A stretch of 64,000 nucleotides of DNA from JAHEFU01 sp020440645 (GTDB lineage: Bacteria; 4484-113; JAFGCY01), in assembly GCA_020440645.1 (NCBI GenBank), contig JAGRNR010000001.1:1-64000 (forward strand). Direction: 5' to 3'. The notes beneath the pieces were generated by a model. It did not search any database. It saw only the letters and a list, made by a program, of their open reading frames with translations, and was not told the DNA's origin. Position numbers and translations under genes: made by a program. Shown piece after piece: positions 1 to 8,245 of the stretch (position 1 is the first letter of the stretch; each line of letters opens with the position of its first letter).

Positions 1-2765
1 TGATCGTGGTCGGTCCGAAGCTGAAGCTGCACCAGTGCGGCCTGCCGAAGTACATGGCGCTTGAGCTGTTCAAGCCATTCGTGCTCAACAAGCTGATCAA
101 TCCGGACGACCCGAACCAGAACATCGCGCAGGCCCGCCGTACGCTGGAGCGTGCCGAGGACCCGCGCGTATGGGACGCCCTTGAGGAGATCACCCGCAGC
201 CACCCCGTGCTGCTGAACCGTGCACCGACCCTGCACCGCCTTTCGATCCAGGCCTTCGAGCCCGTGCTTATCGAGGGCAAGGCGATCCAGCTGCACCCGT
301 TGGTCTGCGCTGCCTACAACGCGGACTTCGACGGAGACCAGATGGCTGTGCACGTACCGCTGTCAACGGCGGCCCAGGCCGAGGCGCGCGTGCTGATGCT
401 CAGCGCCAACAACCTGCTGCTGCCGGCGGATGGCGCGCCGGTGATCGCTCCTTCACACGACATCGTGCTTGGCATCTACTACCTGACCGTCGCTCCGAAG
501 GAGGGTGAGGTGGAGGTTCAGAGCCTGCCGTTCTTCTATTCGCAGAACGATGCTCTGATGGCTTACCAGAACGGGCACATCAAGATGCAGGACCTGATCC
601 AGGTGCCGATCCACCGCACGGTGACAACTGATACCGAACTGTCCGACCCGGCGCTCGAGAAGAAGCCGATGACGGTCACCACCGTGGGCCGCATCATCTT
701 CAACAAGACCCTTGCTGACGTGATGGAGTTTGATGAGGAGAAGCAGGACTACCCCCTGCCCTACATCAACGCCGTCGTTGACAAGGGCTGCATGAGCTCC
801 ATCATTTCCGAGGCCTTCCAGATCTGCGGCCAGCGCGTTACCGTGCTGATCGCCGACGCCCTGAAGGACCTCGGCTTCGAGATGGCAACGCAGTCCGGCA
901 TGACGATCGCCGCCAGTGACATCGTGATCCCGGCCGCCAAGGAGAAGATCCTCGGCGAGGCTGAGGACAAGGCCCAGGACATCTGGAACAAGCGCAAGTC
1001 CGGCGTGATCACTGAAACCGAGAAGGACCTTGAGGTGACCCGCATCTGGGACCAGGCCACGAAGGACCTGACCAAGGCGATGCGTGATAACTTCAGCCCG
1101 CTGAACTCCGTGTACATGATGGCAACATCGGGTGCGCGAGGCAAGATCGACCAGGTGCGCCAGCTGGCCGCCATGCGAGGACTGCTCGTCGGTCCGTCCG
1201 GCCGCGTGCTGGACTTCCCGATCAAGTCCAACTTCCGTGAAGGCCTGAGCGTGTCGGAGTACTTCATCTCCACACACGGTGGCCGCAAGGGTCTTGTCGA
1301 CACGGCCCTGAAGACCGCTGACTCGGGTTACCTGACCCGCCGCCTGATTGACGTGGCACTTGATGTCAGCGTCACTGAGGAGGACTGCGGCACGGAAGAG
1401 TCGATCATGGCGGACCTGAGCCTGGCTGACAACATCCGCAAGGTGAAGAAGATCCTCGTGGGCCGTGTGCTTGCGGAGAACATCATCGACCCGGAGACCG
1501 GCGAGACCGTGATCGAGTCCGGCACCGAGATCAACAATGCCCGCGCGACTGTCATCTTCCGTCTTGAGATGAAGGGTGTCAGGGTGCGCAGTGCACTGAC
1601 CTGCCGCACGCTTGGTGGCGTCTGCTCCAGGTGCTACGGCTGGGACCTCGCCGCCGGACAGATTGCCCAGGTCGGCGACCCGATCGGTGTCGTGGCGGCG
1701 CAGTCCATCGGTGAGCCGGGCACGCAGCTGACGATGCGTACCTTCCACACGGGAGGCATCAAGTCCAGCGCGGACATCACACAGGGTCTGCCGCTGGTCG
1801 AGCAGATCTTCGAGGTGCGCGGCGTGAAGAGCCCGTCACTGCTCTGCGAGCAGGATGGCGAGGTGACCGCCATCAACGAGATGGTCTACGAGCGCGTGAC
1901 CGTGCAGTCGATGGACGGCAGCCGTGAGAAGACCTATGAGGTGGTGCATCCCTACCAGGACCGCCTGAAGATCCACTTCCGCAGCAAGATCGCGCAGAAC
2001 GATGCTCTTGACAACGCCGAGGAGATCCTCGCGGACTTCCCGGGCGTGGTCACCCAGCTGTTCACCGACACGGCCAAGACCTACTGGAAGATCGTGGTCA
2101 AGGACAGCGATGGCAACGAGCATGAGTACGAGACCCCGCATGAGAACCGGACCCCGCGCGTGGCGGTCGGCCAGCAGGTGCTGCGCGGCGATGAGCTGTG
2201 CGAAGGCAACATGGACCTGCGCAAGTACCACCTGCTGATGGGTGACCTGGCGACACAGCTATACATCACGAACAAGATCCAGGAGATCTACGAGAGCCAG
2301 AACGTGAACACGAACTCGAAGCACATCGAGGTCGTTGCCAAGCAGATGGTGCGCTTCGTGGAGATTGTCGATCCCGCCAAGGAGGACGAATTCTATGAGG
2401 GCGACCTCGTGGACCGTACCTACTTCGAGCAGCTGTGCGAGAAGCGTCGCAAGGATGACAAGCCGGTCCCCGAGGGCCGCAGCCTGCTGCAGGGCATCTC
2501 GAAGAGCAGCCTGTCAACGGAGAGCTTCCTTGCGGCAGCATCCTTCCAGGAGACGACCCGCGTGCTGACCGAAGCCGCCATCGAGGGCAAGGTCGACATG
2601 CTGAAGGGCCTGAAGGAGAACGTGATCATCGGTGGCCTGATCCCGGTCGGTACCGGCAAGGTCAACCAGGAGATCGAGAAGCTGGCCAAGGAAGCGATCT
2701 TCCCCGAGGAACAGGCCGAGGAAGGCAAGGAGAAGGACGAGACCACCGCGGACTCGATCTTCTAA
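1..2765 (+). CDS. rpoC: RNA polymerase beta' subunit, 5'-truncated
   Basis: Catalytic beta' subunit of RNA polymerase; about 920 C-terminal residues are present and the reading frame is open through the left window edge, so the start lies outside. The Mg2+-binding motif NADFDGDQM is encoded at 318-344. The four-Cys zinc site of the C-terminal half is visible (CGTEES near 1386, then CRTLGGVCSRC near 1600-1635), followed by the bridge-helix/trigger-loop region (QSIGEPGTQLTMRTFHTGG, about 1700-1757). The protein ends in an acidic tail. Normal for the family. The str operon, which often follows rpoBC, is instead 25 kb away on the other strand. The identification is certain. Confidence 0.98.
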   Translation, partial: IVVGPKLKLHQCGLPKYMALELFKPFVLNKLINPDDPNQNIAQARRTLERAEDPRVWDALEEITRSHPVLLNRAPTLHRLSIQAFEPVLIEGKAIQLHPLVCAAYNADFDGDQMAVHVPLSTAAQAEARVLMLSANNLLLPADGAPVIAPSHDIVLGIYYLTVAPKEGEVEVQSLPFFYSQNDALMAYQNGHIKMQDLIQVPIHRTVTTDTELSDPALEKKPMTVTTVGRIIFNKTLADVMEFDEEKQDYPLPYINAVVDKGCMSSIISEAFQICGQRVTVLIADALKDLGFEMATQSGMTIAASDIVIPAAKEKILGEAEDKAQDIWNKRKSGVITETEKDLEVTRIWDQATKDLTKAMRDNFSPLNSVYMMATSGARGKIDQVRQLAAMRGLLVGPSGRVLDFPIKSNFREGLSVSEYFISTHGGRKGLVDTALKTADSGYLTRRLIDVALDVSVTEEDCGTEESIMADLSLADNIRKVKKILVGRVLAENIIDPETGETVIESGTEINNARATVIFRLEMKGVRVRSALTCRTLGGVCSRCYGWDLAAGQIAQVGDPIGVVAAQSIGEPGTQLTMRTFHTGGIKSSADITQGLPLVEQIFEVRGVKSPSLLCEQDGEVTAINEMVYERVTVQSMDGSREKTYEVVHPYQDRLKIHFRSKIAQNDALDNAEEILADFPGVVTQLFTDTAKTYWKIVVKDSDGNEHEYETPHENRTPRVAVGQQVLRGDELCEGNMDLRKYHLLMGDLATQLYITNKIQEIYESQNVNTNSKHIEVVAKQMVRFVEIVDPAKEDEFYEGDLVDRTYFEQLCEKRRKDDKPVPEGRSLLQGISKSSLSTESFLAAASFQETTRVLTEAAIEGKVDMLKGLKENVIIGGLIPVGTGKVNQEIEKLAKEAIFPEEQAEEGKEKDETTADSIF

Positions 2766-2794
2766 TCCTCCACGGATTTCTACTGAACCCATTG

Positions 2795-2836
2795 CAGGCG
2801 CCGGATCACCTGGGAACAGGCTTGATCCGGCGCCTG
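2795..2836 (+). terminator. Hairpin after rpoC, probable terminator
   Basis: Perfect 14-bp inverted repeat (2795-2808 with 2823-2836, arm CAGGCGCCGGATCA) and a 14-nt loop, 30 bp after the rpoC stop. No long T run follows; only TCCTATAAT. The right arm abuts the -10 element of the next gene, so termination of rpoC and initiation of the kinase gene overlap physically. Confidence 0.6.
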
Positions 2837-2839
2837 TCC

Positions 2840-2845
2840 TATAAT
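2840..2845 (+). promoter_or_regulatory. -10 element TATAAT, kinase gene
   Basis: Consensus TATAAT directly after the rpoC hairpin. The GTG at 2853 lies 7 nt downstream, so the transcript probably begins at or within a base of the start codon. No clear -35 box is seen. Confidence 0.6.
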
Positions 2846-2852
2846 GGTGGCG

Positions 2853-4112
2853 GTGCAGCAACCAGACAGGATCGGCGACTACACGATCATCTCCCAGCTC
2901 GGCAAGGGTTCAATGGGCATCGTCTATGAGGGACAGCCCGCCGATGGTGGGGATACGGTTGCCATCAAGGTCTTCTACCCCGACCCGGCCCTGAGCAGGG
3001 AAGAAACGCGCAACCTGCTGGACCGCTTCGAGCGCGAAGGCAACAGCCTGTCACGCATCCGACAGGACAATGTCGTCAAGGTGCTGGAGGCAGGGACCGA
3101 CGGTGAACGAGAGTTCATCGTGATGGAGAAGCTTGAGGGCTACAATCTCAAGGAACTGCTTGAACTCGGCACACGCTTCACCCTCAGTGAGACCATTGAA
3201 ATCATCCTGCAACTGCTGGCCGGGCTGAGCGCCTGCCACAACGGCGGGATTGTGCACCGTGATATCAAGCCTGCCAACCTGATCCGCAGCTCCAGCGGAG
3301 AAGTCAAGCTGACGGACTTCGGTATCGCACGCGTTGTCACTGACCAGACGCTGACACGGGAAGGCACGATCGTCGGTACCCCGAACTACATGTCGCCGGA
3401 GCAGATTCGTGGCGAGGAGGTGGATGCGCGCAGCGACATCTTCTCCGCCGGCGCAATGATGTACGAGCTGCTGACCGGACGCAAGCCATTCGATGGACCG
3501 GACATGACGGCCATCATGTACAACGTCACCAATGTGCATCCTCCGTCGCCCCGCTTCTACAACGGCGCATTGCCGGATGAGATCGAGTCGATCGTGTTCA
3601 AGGCGCTTGCCAAGAAGCCGGATGAGCGCTATGAGACGGCTGAGAGTTTTGCCGGTGTGCTGCGAAAACTCGAGCAGGACCTGCATTACCGTGACGACAC
3701 TGAAGCGGTGCTCAATGCCCTGCCCTCTGCTCCGGCAGCAGATGCGCTGGGCAGCCTGCCCGGCAGCGGCGCCGTGACAAACCAGGCAACAGGTTCGGGC
3801 TGGGCTGGCCTGCAGAGTGCACCGCCGATCGCAGGGACTTCTTCGTCAACAATTACTCCGGCTGGTGGAATCATCCCCGGCACGGTCTACTGCATTGACT
3901 GCGGATTTGCCAACCAGGATGATGAGAAGCTGTGCACGCGCTGCATGCGTCCGCTGCTGAAACGCCATGAGGTGCTGCAGATGAACAGCAAGCAGGCACG
4001 CAAACTGCGCGGGTTCAGCAGCGGGGACAAGTTCTTCATGACCTGCCTGAGCATCCTGATGGCAGGCTGTGCGATCCTGATCATCTGGCTGTTCTTCCGC
4101 CACATGATCTGA
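2853..4112 (+). CDS. Membrane-anchored Ser/Thr protein kinase with zinc ribbon
   Basis: PknB-type kinase that phosphorylates Ser/Thr on unknown targets. The kinase domain covers about residues 8-275: Gly loop GKGSMG, Lys in VAIKVF, catalytic loop HRDIKPANL, DFG, and the activation segment GTPNYMSPEQ. A linker follows, then a zinc-ribbon-like CIDC...CTRC (about 347-365) and one C-terminal membrane helix (about 393-415) ending three or four residues from the stop. There is thus no extracellular sensor domain; input may come through the ribbon. I prefer the in-frame GTG at 2853 over ATG 2844 or GTG 2847, because both of those overlap or abut the -10 box. The gene is monocistronic, between rpoC and a convergent pair. 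Confidence 0.9.
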   Translation: MQQPDRIGDYTIISQLGKGSMGIVYEGQPADGGDTVAIKVFYPDPALSREETRNLLDRFEREGNSLSRIRQDNVVKVLEAGTDGEREFIVMEKLEGYNLKELLELGTRFTLSETIEIILQLLAGLSACHNGGIVHRDIKPANLIRSSSGEVKLTDFGIARVVTDQTLTREGTIVGTPNYMSPEQIRGEEVDARSDIFSAGAMMYELLTGRKPFDGPDMTAIMYNVTNVHPPSPRFYNGALPDEIESIVFKALAKKPDERYETAESFAGVLRKLEQDLHYRDDTEAVLNALPSAPAADALGSLPGSGAVTNQATGSGWAGLQSAPPIAGTSSSTITPAGGIIPGTVYCIDCGFANQDDEKLCTRCMRPLLKRHEVLQMNSKQARKLRGFSSGDKFFMTCLSILMAGCAILIIWLFFRHMI

Positions 4113-4117
4113 GCAGG

Positions 4118-4795
4118 CTACTGCTTCTCCAGCCGACGCCCCTGCTCCTCTCGGCCGTACTCCTGCTCGAACTCATCCAGTCTGCTGCGGATGTCCTCCG
4201 GCAGCCTGGCGTCCAGCTCGGCCAGCGGATCATACTCTTCCTCGCTCCGGTCGTAGACCTCGATCAGTGATTCAGCGAAGTCAGCCTCATCACCGAGGAT
4301 GCTGCGCACGGGAGTCGTGTTGTCAGCATGCTGGCCCTTCTCGAGGATCTGGCGCAGCTTGCGATGGGTCTGCTTCAGTCGCCGGACTTCCTCCGGGCCT
4401 CCCAGCACGGGGTCACGCTCCGCCAGGCGGATCTTGCGCCTGATGTATCGCGTGTACTCGATCAGCAGGAATCTTTCGTTGACTCGCAGGATCCGGCCGT
4501 ATGCGGTAGCGATGTTCTTCGTGTTTACACTCTGGATAATGCGCCTGATCACAAATCCCATCGCCACCCAGCTTGTCGGGACAAGGAACAGTGCGGTCTC
4601 TTCCGGCATGCGCATGTTGGCAGCGATGAAGAAGCTGGAGACGAACCAGCCCATCCACAACAGGAATGGCACGGCACCTGGAATCTCCGCGGCACCCCAG
4701 CTTTTCAGCGTCCTCGGATCCGGACGGTACTTCTTGCCCGCTGGACTCAGTCTCCATTTGAGGTCCTGCAGCAGGCGTTCGGCGGCATCCCTCAT
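4118..4795 (-). CDS. Two-helix membrane protein with charged C-terminal region, unknown
   Basis: I do not recognise this family. About 225 residues. Two hydrophobic segments (about residues 37-60 and 66-86) are followed by a basic, then acidic, probably helical and cytosolic tail rich in Glu/Arg. The start is taken at ATG 4795, whose ATGA overlaps the stop of the upstream secreted gene by 4 nt, indicating translational coupling; the longer open frame has no supporting signal. It converges on the kinase gene with 5 bp between stops. It probably works with its upstream partner at the membrane. Confidence 0.75.
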   Translation of the reverse strand: MRDAAERLLQDLKWRLSPAGKKYRPDPRTLKSWGAAEIPGAVPFLLWMGWFVSSFFIAANMRMPEETALFLVPTSWVAMGFVIRRIIQSVNTKNIATAYGRILRVNERFLLIEYTRYIRRKIRLAERDPVLGGPEEVRRLKQTHRKLRQILEKGQHADNTTPVRSILGDEADFAESLIEVYDRSEEEYDPLAELDARLPEDIRSRLDEFEQEYGREEQGRRLEKQ

Positions 4796-5811
4796 CGCAT
4801 GCCCCACGTGGCGGGTGTTTCTCCACCTGACAACCACTTGCTGAGTTCGTCTCGGTAGTTGCGCACCTTGCGGAAGGCATCATTGGCACGCATGTCCAGC
4901 TCCCTGGCAAGTTCCCTGTCATACCCAGCGTTGTCAATGAACACTATAGTGTCAAATCCGTAGCTGACGCCGTTGTACTGGGCCTGGTAGTATGCTCCGG
5001 TGCCTTCTTCCTGGATATAGGCCGTCGGATTGGCTTCGACCAAGGGGCGTGTGTCTATCACCCAGTCAAGCCAGTCACGCTCCAGTTCGAAGAAACGCTT
5101 GTGCTGCTGTGCAGCAGGGACATAGCTGTTGCTGGATGCGTCGTATCCGCGCACACTGCGATATGACAGGCCGCCGAGGCTGCCATCTAGGTTTCGGTAG
5201 CAAAGCAGTTCGTATGTGCCGTTGTCATCCAGGTCTGCCAGCTGGTACTCCCCCCACTGCGTATGTGCATTTGCTGTGTCTATGTTCTCCACGTTGCCTG
5301 TTTCATCAACACTGAATGCGAGTACCTGTGAGTCCTCATAACCGTCAGAGAAACTCACTACAATGATCAGCCTGGCGTCCTGGCTGCGCTTGGTCGGCCA
5401 TGCGGACAACTTCGAGAGGAATCCCGGAACACGTTGACCACGGAGGTTGATCACCTGCATGTCCCTGTCTGACAGGCCGATACAGATTGAAGTTTCCAGT
5501 CTCCTGCCATCACTGCCCTGCATATCACCGTATTGGCCTGACATAATGAGGAGGCTGCGCTCACTCTTTGGCCAGTGAAGCTCAACGCCGCTGAGGTTCA
5601 GGACCTGCATGCCAAGCTTTTCAGCCGCTGCATATCCCGCCTGGCTTTCCGCACCAAGCGGGCTCGCTTCAAGCCAGGGATGGGCTTCGCAGTTGAAAGA
5701 TGTTCCGAGCATATCCTGCAGCTGCTCGGCGGCTTGTGCCGGCAGGCTGGAAGCCAACACCAGCAGGATGCACAGGCACAGGGTACCGTACTGTGAAAAC
5801 TGTCTCGTCAC
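4792..5811 (-). CDS. Secreted protein of unknown function
   Basis: About 339 residues with a Sec signal peptide (hydrophobic LCLCILLVLASSLPAQA, cleavage after the AQA). The mature part has one FG-GAP/VCBS-like Ca-binding signature (LADLDDNGTYELL, about residues 190-202), suggesting a beta-propeller fragment, and an acidic, helical C-terminus. No enzyme motif is seen. The start is GTG, with a TACAAT -10 box exactly 6 nt upstream and no ribosome-binding site, so the mRNA is probably leaderless. It is translationally coupled to the membrane gene downstream (4-nt overlap). Confidence 0.75.
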   Translation of the reverse strand: MTRQFSQYGTLCLCILLVLASSLPAQAAEQLQDMLGTSFNCEAHPWLEASPLGAESQAGYAAAEKLGMQVLNLSGVELHWPKSERSLLIMSGQYGDMQGSDGRRLETSICIGLSDRDMQVINLRGQRVPGFLSKLSAWPTKRSQDARLIIVVSFSDGYEDSQVLAFSVDETGNVENIDTANAHTQWGEYQLADLDDNGTYELLCYRNLDGSLGGLSYRSVRGYDASSNSYVPAAQQHKRFFELERDWLDWVIDTRPLVEANPTAYIQEEGTGAYYQAQYNGVSYGFDTIVFIDNAGYDRELARELDMRANDAFRKVRNYRDELSKWLSGGETPATWGMR

Positions 5812-5817
5812 ATGCTG

Positions 5818-5823
5818 ATTGTA
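5818..5823 (-). promoter_or_regulatory. -10 element TACAAT, leaderless start
   Basis: TACAAT on the minus strand, then six bases, then the GTG start at 5811. No Shine-Dalgarno sequence lies between. Confidence 0.6.
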
Positions 5824-5874
5824 CTACTGAGAATCTGACAGTTGACCGGGATATTGGCGTAAACGGACAGCGCT

Positions 5875-5903
5875 TTGGAGCGGGAAGCTTGCTAAACTAA
5901 TAA
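5875..5903 (+). promoter_or_regulatory. Promoter TTGGAG-17-TAATAA
   Basis: -35 TTGGAG (5875-5880), 17-bp spacer, -10 TAATAA (5898-5903). This would give a leader of about 33 nt containing AGGAG before the ATG at 5943. Confidence 0.45.
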
Positions 5904-5942
5904 TGACAGGGATGTCGCAACAGATAGGAGTGGGAGACCTCA

Positions 5943-7016
5943 ATGCGTAAAGAGATATCGCGTCGCGTTGTAAATGAGCGAATTATTGGATCATCCAACC
6001 CGATGGCTCGCTGGGGCCGGGACAGCAAACAGTCCTGCTTCGGTGCATTTTCCGGGTTCTTCTTCGGCATCCTGATCTTCTTCCTGACCTTCATGCTGCC
6101 CTTCAGTGCGGCCAGGACCGAGAAGGACAGCAAGGACATCAGCAAGCTTGAAGTGATGGATGTGAAGGATGCGGCCGGATTCAGCGGCAAGGCCCTGCTG
6201 CAGGGCATCGCCGAACCGGTTGATCGACTGCAGGTGCCGCGTGGGTCCGCAAGCGACATCATTGCCTTCCGTTATACGGTGGAGAAATATGAGACCCGCA
6301 TCGAAGAACATGACGAAACCCACACGGAAGTGCGCAACGGCAAGGATGTGGAGGTCACGGAGCGCGTGCAGGAGGAAGTGACCGAATGGGTCACGGATGA
6401 CGACCGTTCGCGGGAGGAGTGGTCTGATGTGCGATTCGGTCACCTGCTGCTTGAGTCAGGTGCGGCCGGGCCGAAATTCGATATCCCCTGGCAGGAAATC
6501 TTCCGCGAAGGCGACGAGAACACTAAGCTCAGAGAGACCGTGGAGATCAAGCAGGGTGGCCAGCAATGCCTGCTGGCGATTGAGATGAAGGATGGCAATG
6601 TGGTTGCCGAGCCTGATTTCTTCAGACTGACTGACAAGCAGAAGGACCAGCTGGTCAGCACGATGAACAGTGAAGAGGAAGGCAGCCGCTGGATGAAGAT
6701 CGCCTTCTCTGTGATCCTGTGGACGATCGCCTTCAACCTGATTCTCGGGCCGGCGATGCTGCTGTTCAACATCTTCCCCGTCAAGCAGGTCGGCGGTTGC
6801 GCCCGTGGCATCGTGACACTGCTGGCTTTCATTGCGGCCTGCGTCACCACTTTCATCACCTATGTGCTGACAAAGTTCTGGTGGGTGATCGTACTGCTGA
6901 TAGTCGGGCTTGCCGTGTTCATGATTGTCAAGGCGATGAGCCCGGGAAAGGCAGAGCCTGACATGAATCTTGATGACGATCCGGACCCGGATCCGGAGAG
7001 ACCGGCTGCCGGCTAG
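5943..7016 (+). CDS. TMEM43-like membrane protein
   Basis: About 357 residues. One N-terminal membrane helix (about 33-56, with a Gly/Phe-rich GAFSGFFFGILIFF), a roughly 165-residue extracytoplasmic region with an acidic Glu/Arg stretch (about 110-150), then three closely spaced C-terminal helices (about 240-320) and an Asp/Pro-rich tail. This topology and the helix texture resemble the TMEM43/LUMA family, whose biochemical role is not established. The start has a good ribosome-binding site (AGGAG). Its stop overlaps the stop of the convergent nitrilase-family gene by 4 nt (CTAG). Confidence 0.6.
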   Translation: MRKEISRRVVNERIIGSSNPMARWGRDSKQSCFGAFSGFFFGILIFFLTFMLPFSAARTEKDSKDISKLEVMDVKDAAGFSGKALLQGIAEPVDRLQVPRGSASDIIAFRYTVEKYETRIEEHDETHTEVRNGKDVEVTERVQEEVTEWVTDDDRSREEWSDVRFGHLLLESGAAGPKFDIPWQEIFREGDENTKLRETVEIKQGGQQCLLAIEMKDGNVVAEPDFFRLTDKQKDQLVSTMNSEEEGSRWMKIAFSVILWTIAFNLILGPAMLLFNIFPVKQVGGCARGIVTLLAFIAACVTTFITYVLTKFWWVIVLLIVGLAVFMIVKAMSPGKAEPDMNLDDDPDPDPERPAAG

Positions 7017-7753
7017 TCGAACAGTTTCAGTTCCGTGACCTCACGGTGCTGGCTCCTGGTGTCAACCAGGGGTGATTCCAGCTGCAGCAGGTCGAGATTG
7101 TAGACACGCTCGTTGTCGTACAGTTCGTTGCCATTCGGGTCAAATACGTGGTTTGCCGCGCCGTCGAACTGCTCGACTCCGTTGTCAATCGATGAGATGC
7201 AGCAGCCAGCCACGAACATGTTGTTCTCGATCGCCCGCGCCCTGAGCAGGGCTGACCAGATGTGGTCACGCCGGGCCGGCCAGAGTGCCGGAACCACCAG
7301 CAGTCCGATGCCATGTGACAGCCTCAGCGAATGGGCCTGGTCAGGGAAGCGGATGTCGTTGCAGATTGCCATGCCGACGCGCAGGTTCAGCATCTGGAAA
7401 CTGGCATAGCTGTCACCTGGCCTCCACATCGTATGTTCCTGGTTGGGGCGGAACAGGTGAACCTTGTCATAGCGTGCAATTTCCTCCCCGCCCTGCATCA
7501 CCAGCTGGCGGTTGAATCCATCCTCACTGATGCTGCCGAAACAGCAGCAGACTGATGGGAAACTGCGGCTGACCTGTGCCAGGCCACTGCGCAGTTCCTC
7601 TACAGGGTTGTCTCCGCGATATCCGGTGAGGAACAGCTCGGGAAACACGACCATGTCGCATTTGTGCTCCATCGCGCGCCTGACCTGTTGTGCCGTATTG
7701 CGCAGGTTTACATCAGTGTGACCGACGTGCCAGTGTGACATGTATATCCGCAT
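7013..7753 (-). CDS. Carbon-nitrogen hydrolase (nitrilase superfamily)
   Basis: About 246 residues, the size of single-domain amidases of the omega-amidase type. The catalytic triad is visible: Glu39 (FPELFLTGY), Lys97 (YDKVHLF) and nucleophile Cys131 (AICNDIRFPD). It hydrolyses a C-N bond, probably an amide; the substrate cannot be read from sequence. The start is ATG 7753: a TAGAAT box lies exactly 6 nt upstream, while the alternative TTG 7756 would leave only 3 nt. No Shine-Dalgarno sequence, so leaderless. It is alone on the minus strand here. Confidence 0.88.
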   Translation of the reverse strand: MRIYMSHWHVGHTDVNLRNTAQQVRRAMEHKCDMVVFPELFLTGYRGDNPVEELRSGLAQVSRSFPSVCCCFGSISEDGFNRQLVMQGGEEIARYDKVHLFRPNQEHTMWRPGDSYASFQMLNLRVGMAICNDIRFPDQAHSLRLSHGIGLLVVPALWPARRDHIWSALLRARAIENNMFVAGCCISSIDNGVEQFDGAANHVFDPNGNELYDNERVYNLDLLQLESPLVDTRSQHREVTELKLFD

Positions 7754-7759
7754 CAACTG

Positions 7760-7765
7760 ATTCTA
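7760..7765 (-). promoter_or_regulatory. -10 element TAGAAT, leaderless start
   Basis: Minus-strand TAGAAT, six bases, then ATG 7753. It decides the start between TTG 7756 and ATG 7753. Confidence 0.6.
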
Positions 7766-7788
7766 GGACCTGAGCCTAATGGTGCGGC

Positions 7789-7794
7789 TATAAT
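7789..7794 (+). promoter_or_regulatory. -10 element TATAAT, VOC gene
   Basis: Consensus TATAAT about 24 nt before the ATG at 7819; the short leader carries GGAGG. A contrast with the leaderless genes around it. Confidence 0.55.
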
Positions 7795-7818
7795 CCGTTT
7801 AGCAAGCGGAGGCTGGAA

Positions 7819-8226
7819 ATGACAGACAAGACCGTACCTGACGGATTCAACACGGTTATGCCCTACCTCATCCTTGACGGGGCGGCCGCGGAGATCGAGT
7901 TCCTGCAGAAGGTGTTTGATGCAAGTATCAACGAGCTGGTTGATATGGGCGGAGGCAAAGTCAGGCACGCAGAACTGCACATTGGCAACTCAATGGTGAT
8001 GCTTGCAGATTCCCGCGAGGATATCCCGGCAAAGCCGACGATGATGTATGTGTATGTCGCAGATGTTGACGACACATATGCAAAGGCCATTGCCGCCGGA
8101 GCGCATTCAGAGAAGGAACCCTCCGATGAATTCTACGGGGACAGGACCGCCGGGCTTCGCACTGACCGTGGCATGCAGTGGTACATTGCCACACATACAG
8201 GCAAGACCTGGGAGCCGGAGTACTGA
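7819..8226 (+). CDS. VOC-family (glyoxalase/PhnB-like) protein
   Basis: 135 residues, one vicinal-oxygen-chelate module pair: N-terminal PDGFNTVMPYLILDGAA (beta-alpha opening typical of PhnB-like proteins), HAELHIGNSMVMLAD, and C-terminal FYGDRTAGLRTDRGMQWYIATH. PhnB-like members lack a proven enzymatic role; the fold usually binds a metal and a small substrate. The ribosome-binding site GGAGG is 8 nt upstream. Cytosolic. Confidence 0.85.
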   Translation: MTDKTVPDGFNTVMPYLILDGAAAEIEFLQKVFDASINELVDMGGGKVRHAELHIGNSMVMLADSREDIPAKPTMMYVYVADVDDTYAKAIAAGAHSEKEPSDEFYGDRTAGLRTDRGMQWYIATHTGKTWEPEY

Positions 8227-8229
8227 ACC

Positions 8230-8235
8230 TATAAT
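8230..8235 (+). promoter_or_regulatory. -10 element TATAAT, short leader
   Basis: TATAAT 10 nt before ATG 8246; the leader would be about 3-4 nt. Overlaps the region just after the VOC stop. Confidence 0.5.
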
Positions 8236-8245
8236 CTAGGCTCCA

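Noticed and set aside
453..1748. 431-residue open frame on the minus strand
   Set aside because: Antisense shadow of rpoC.
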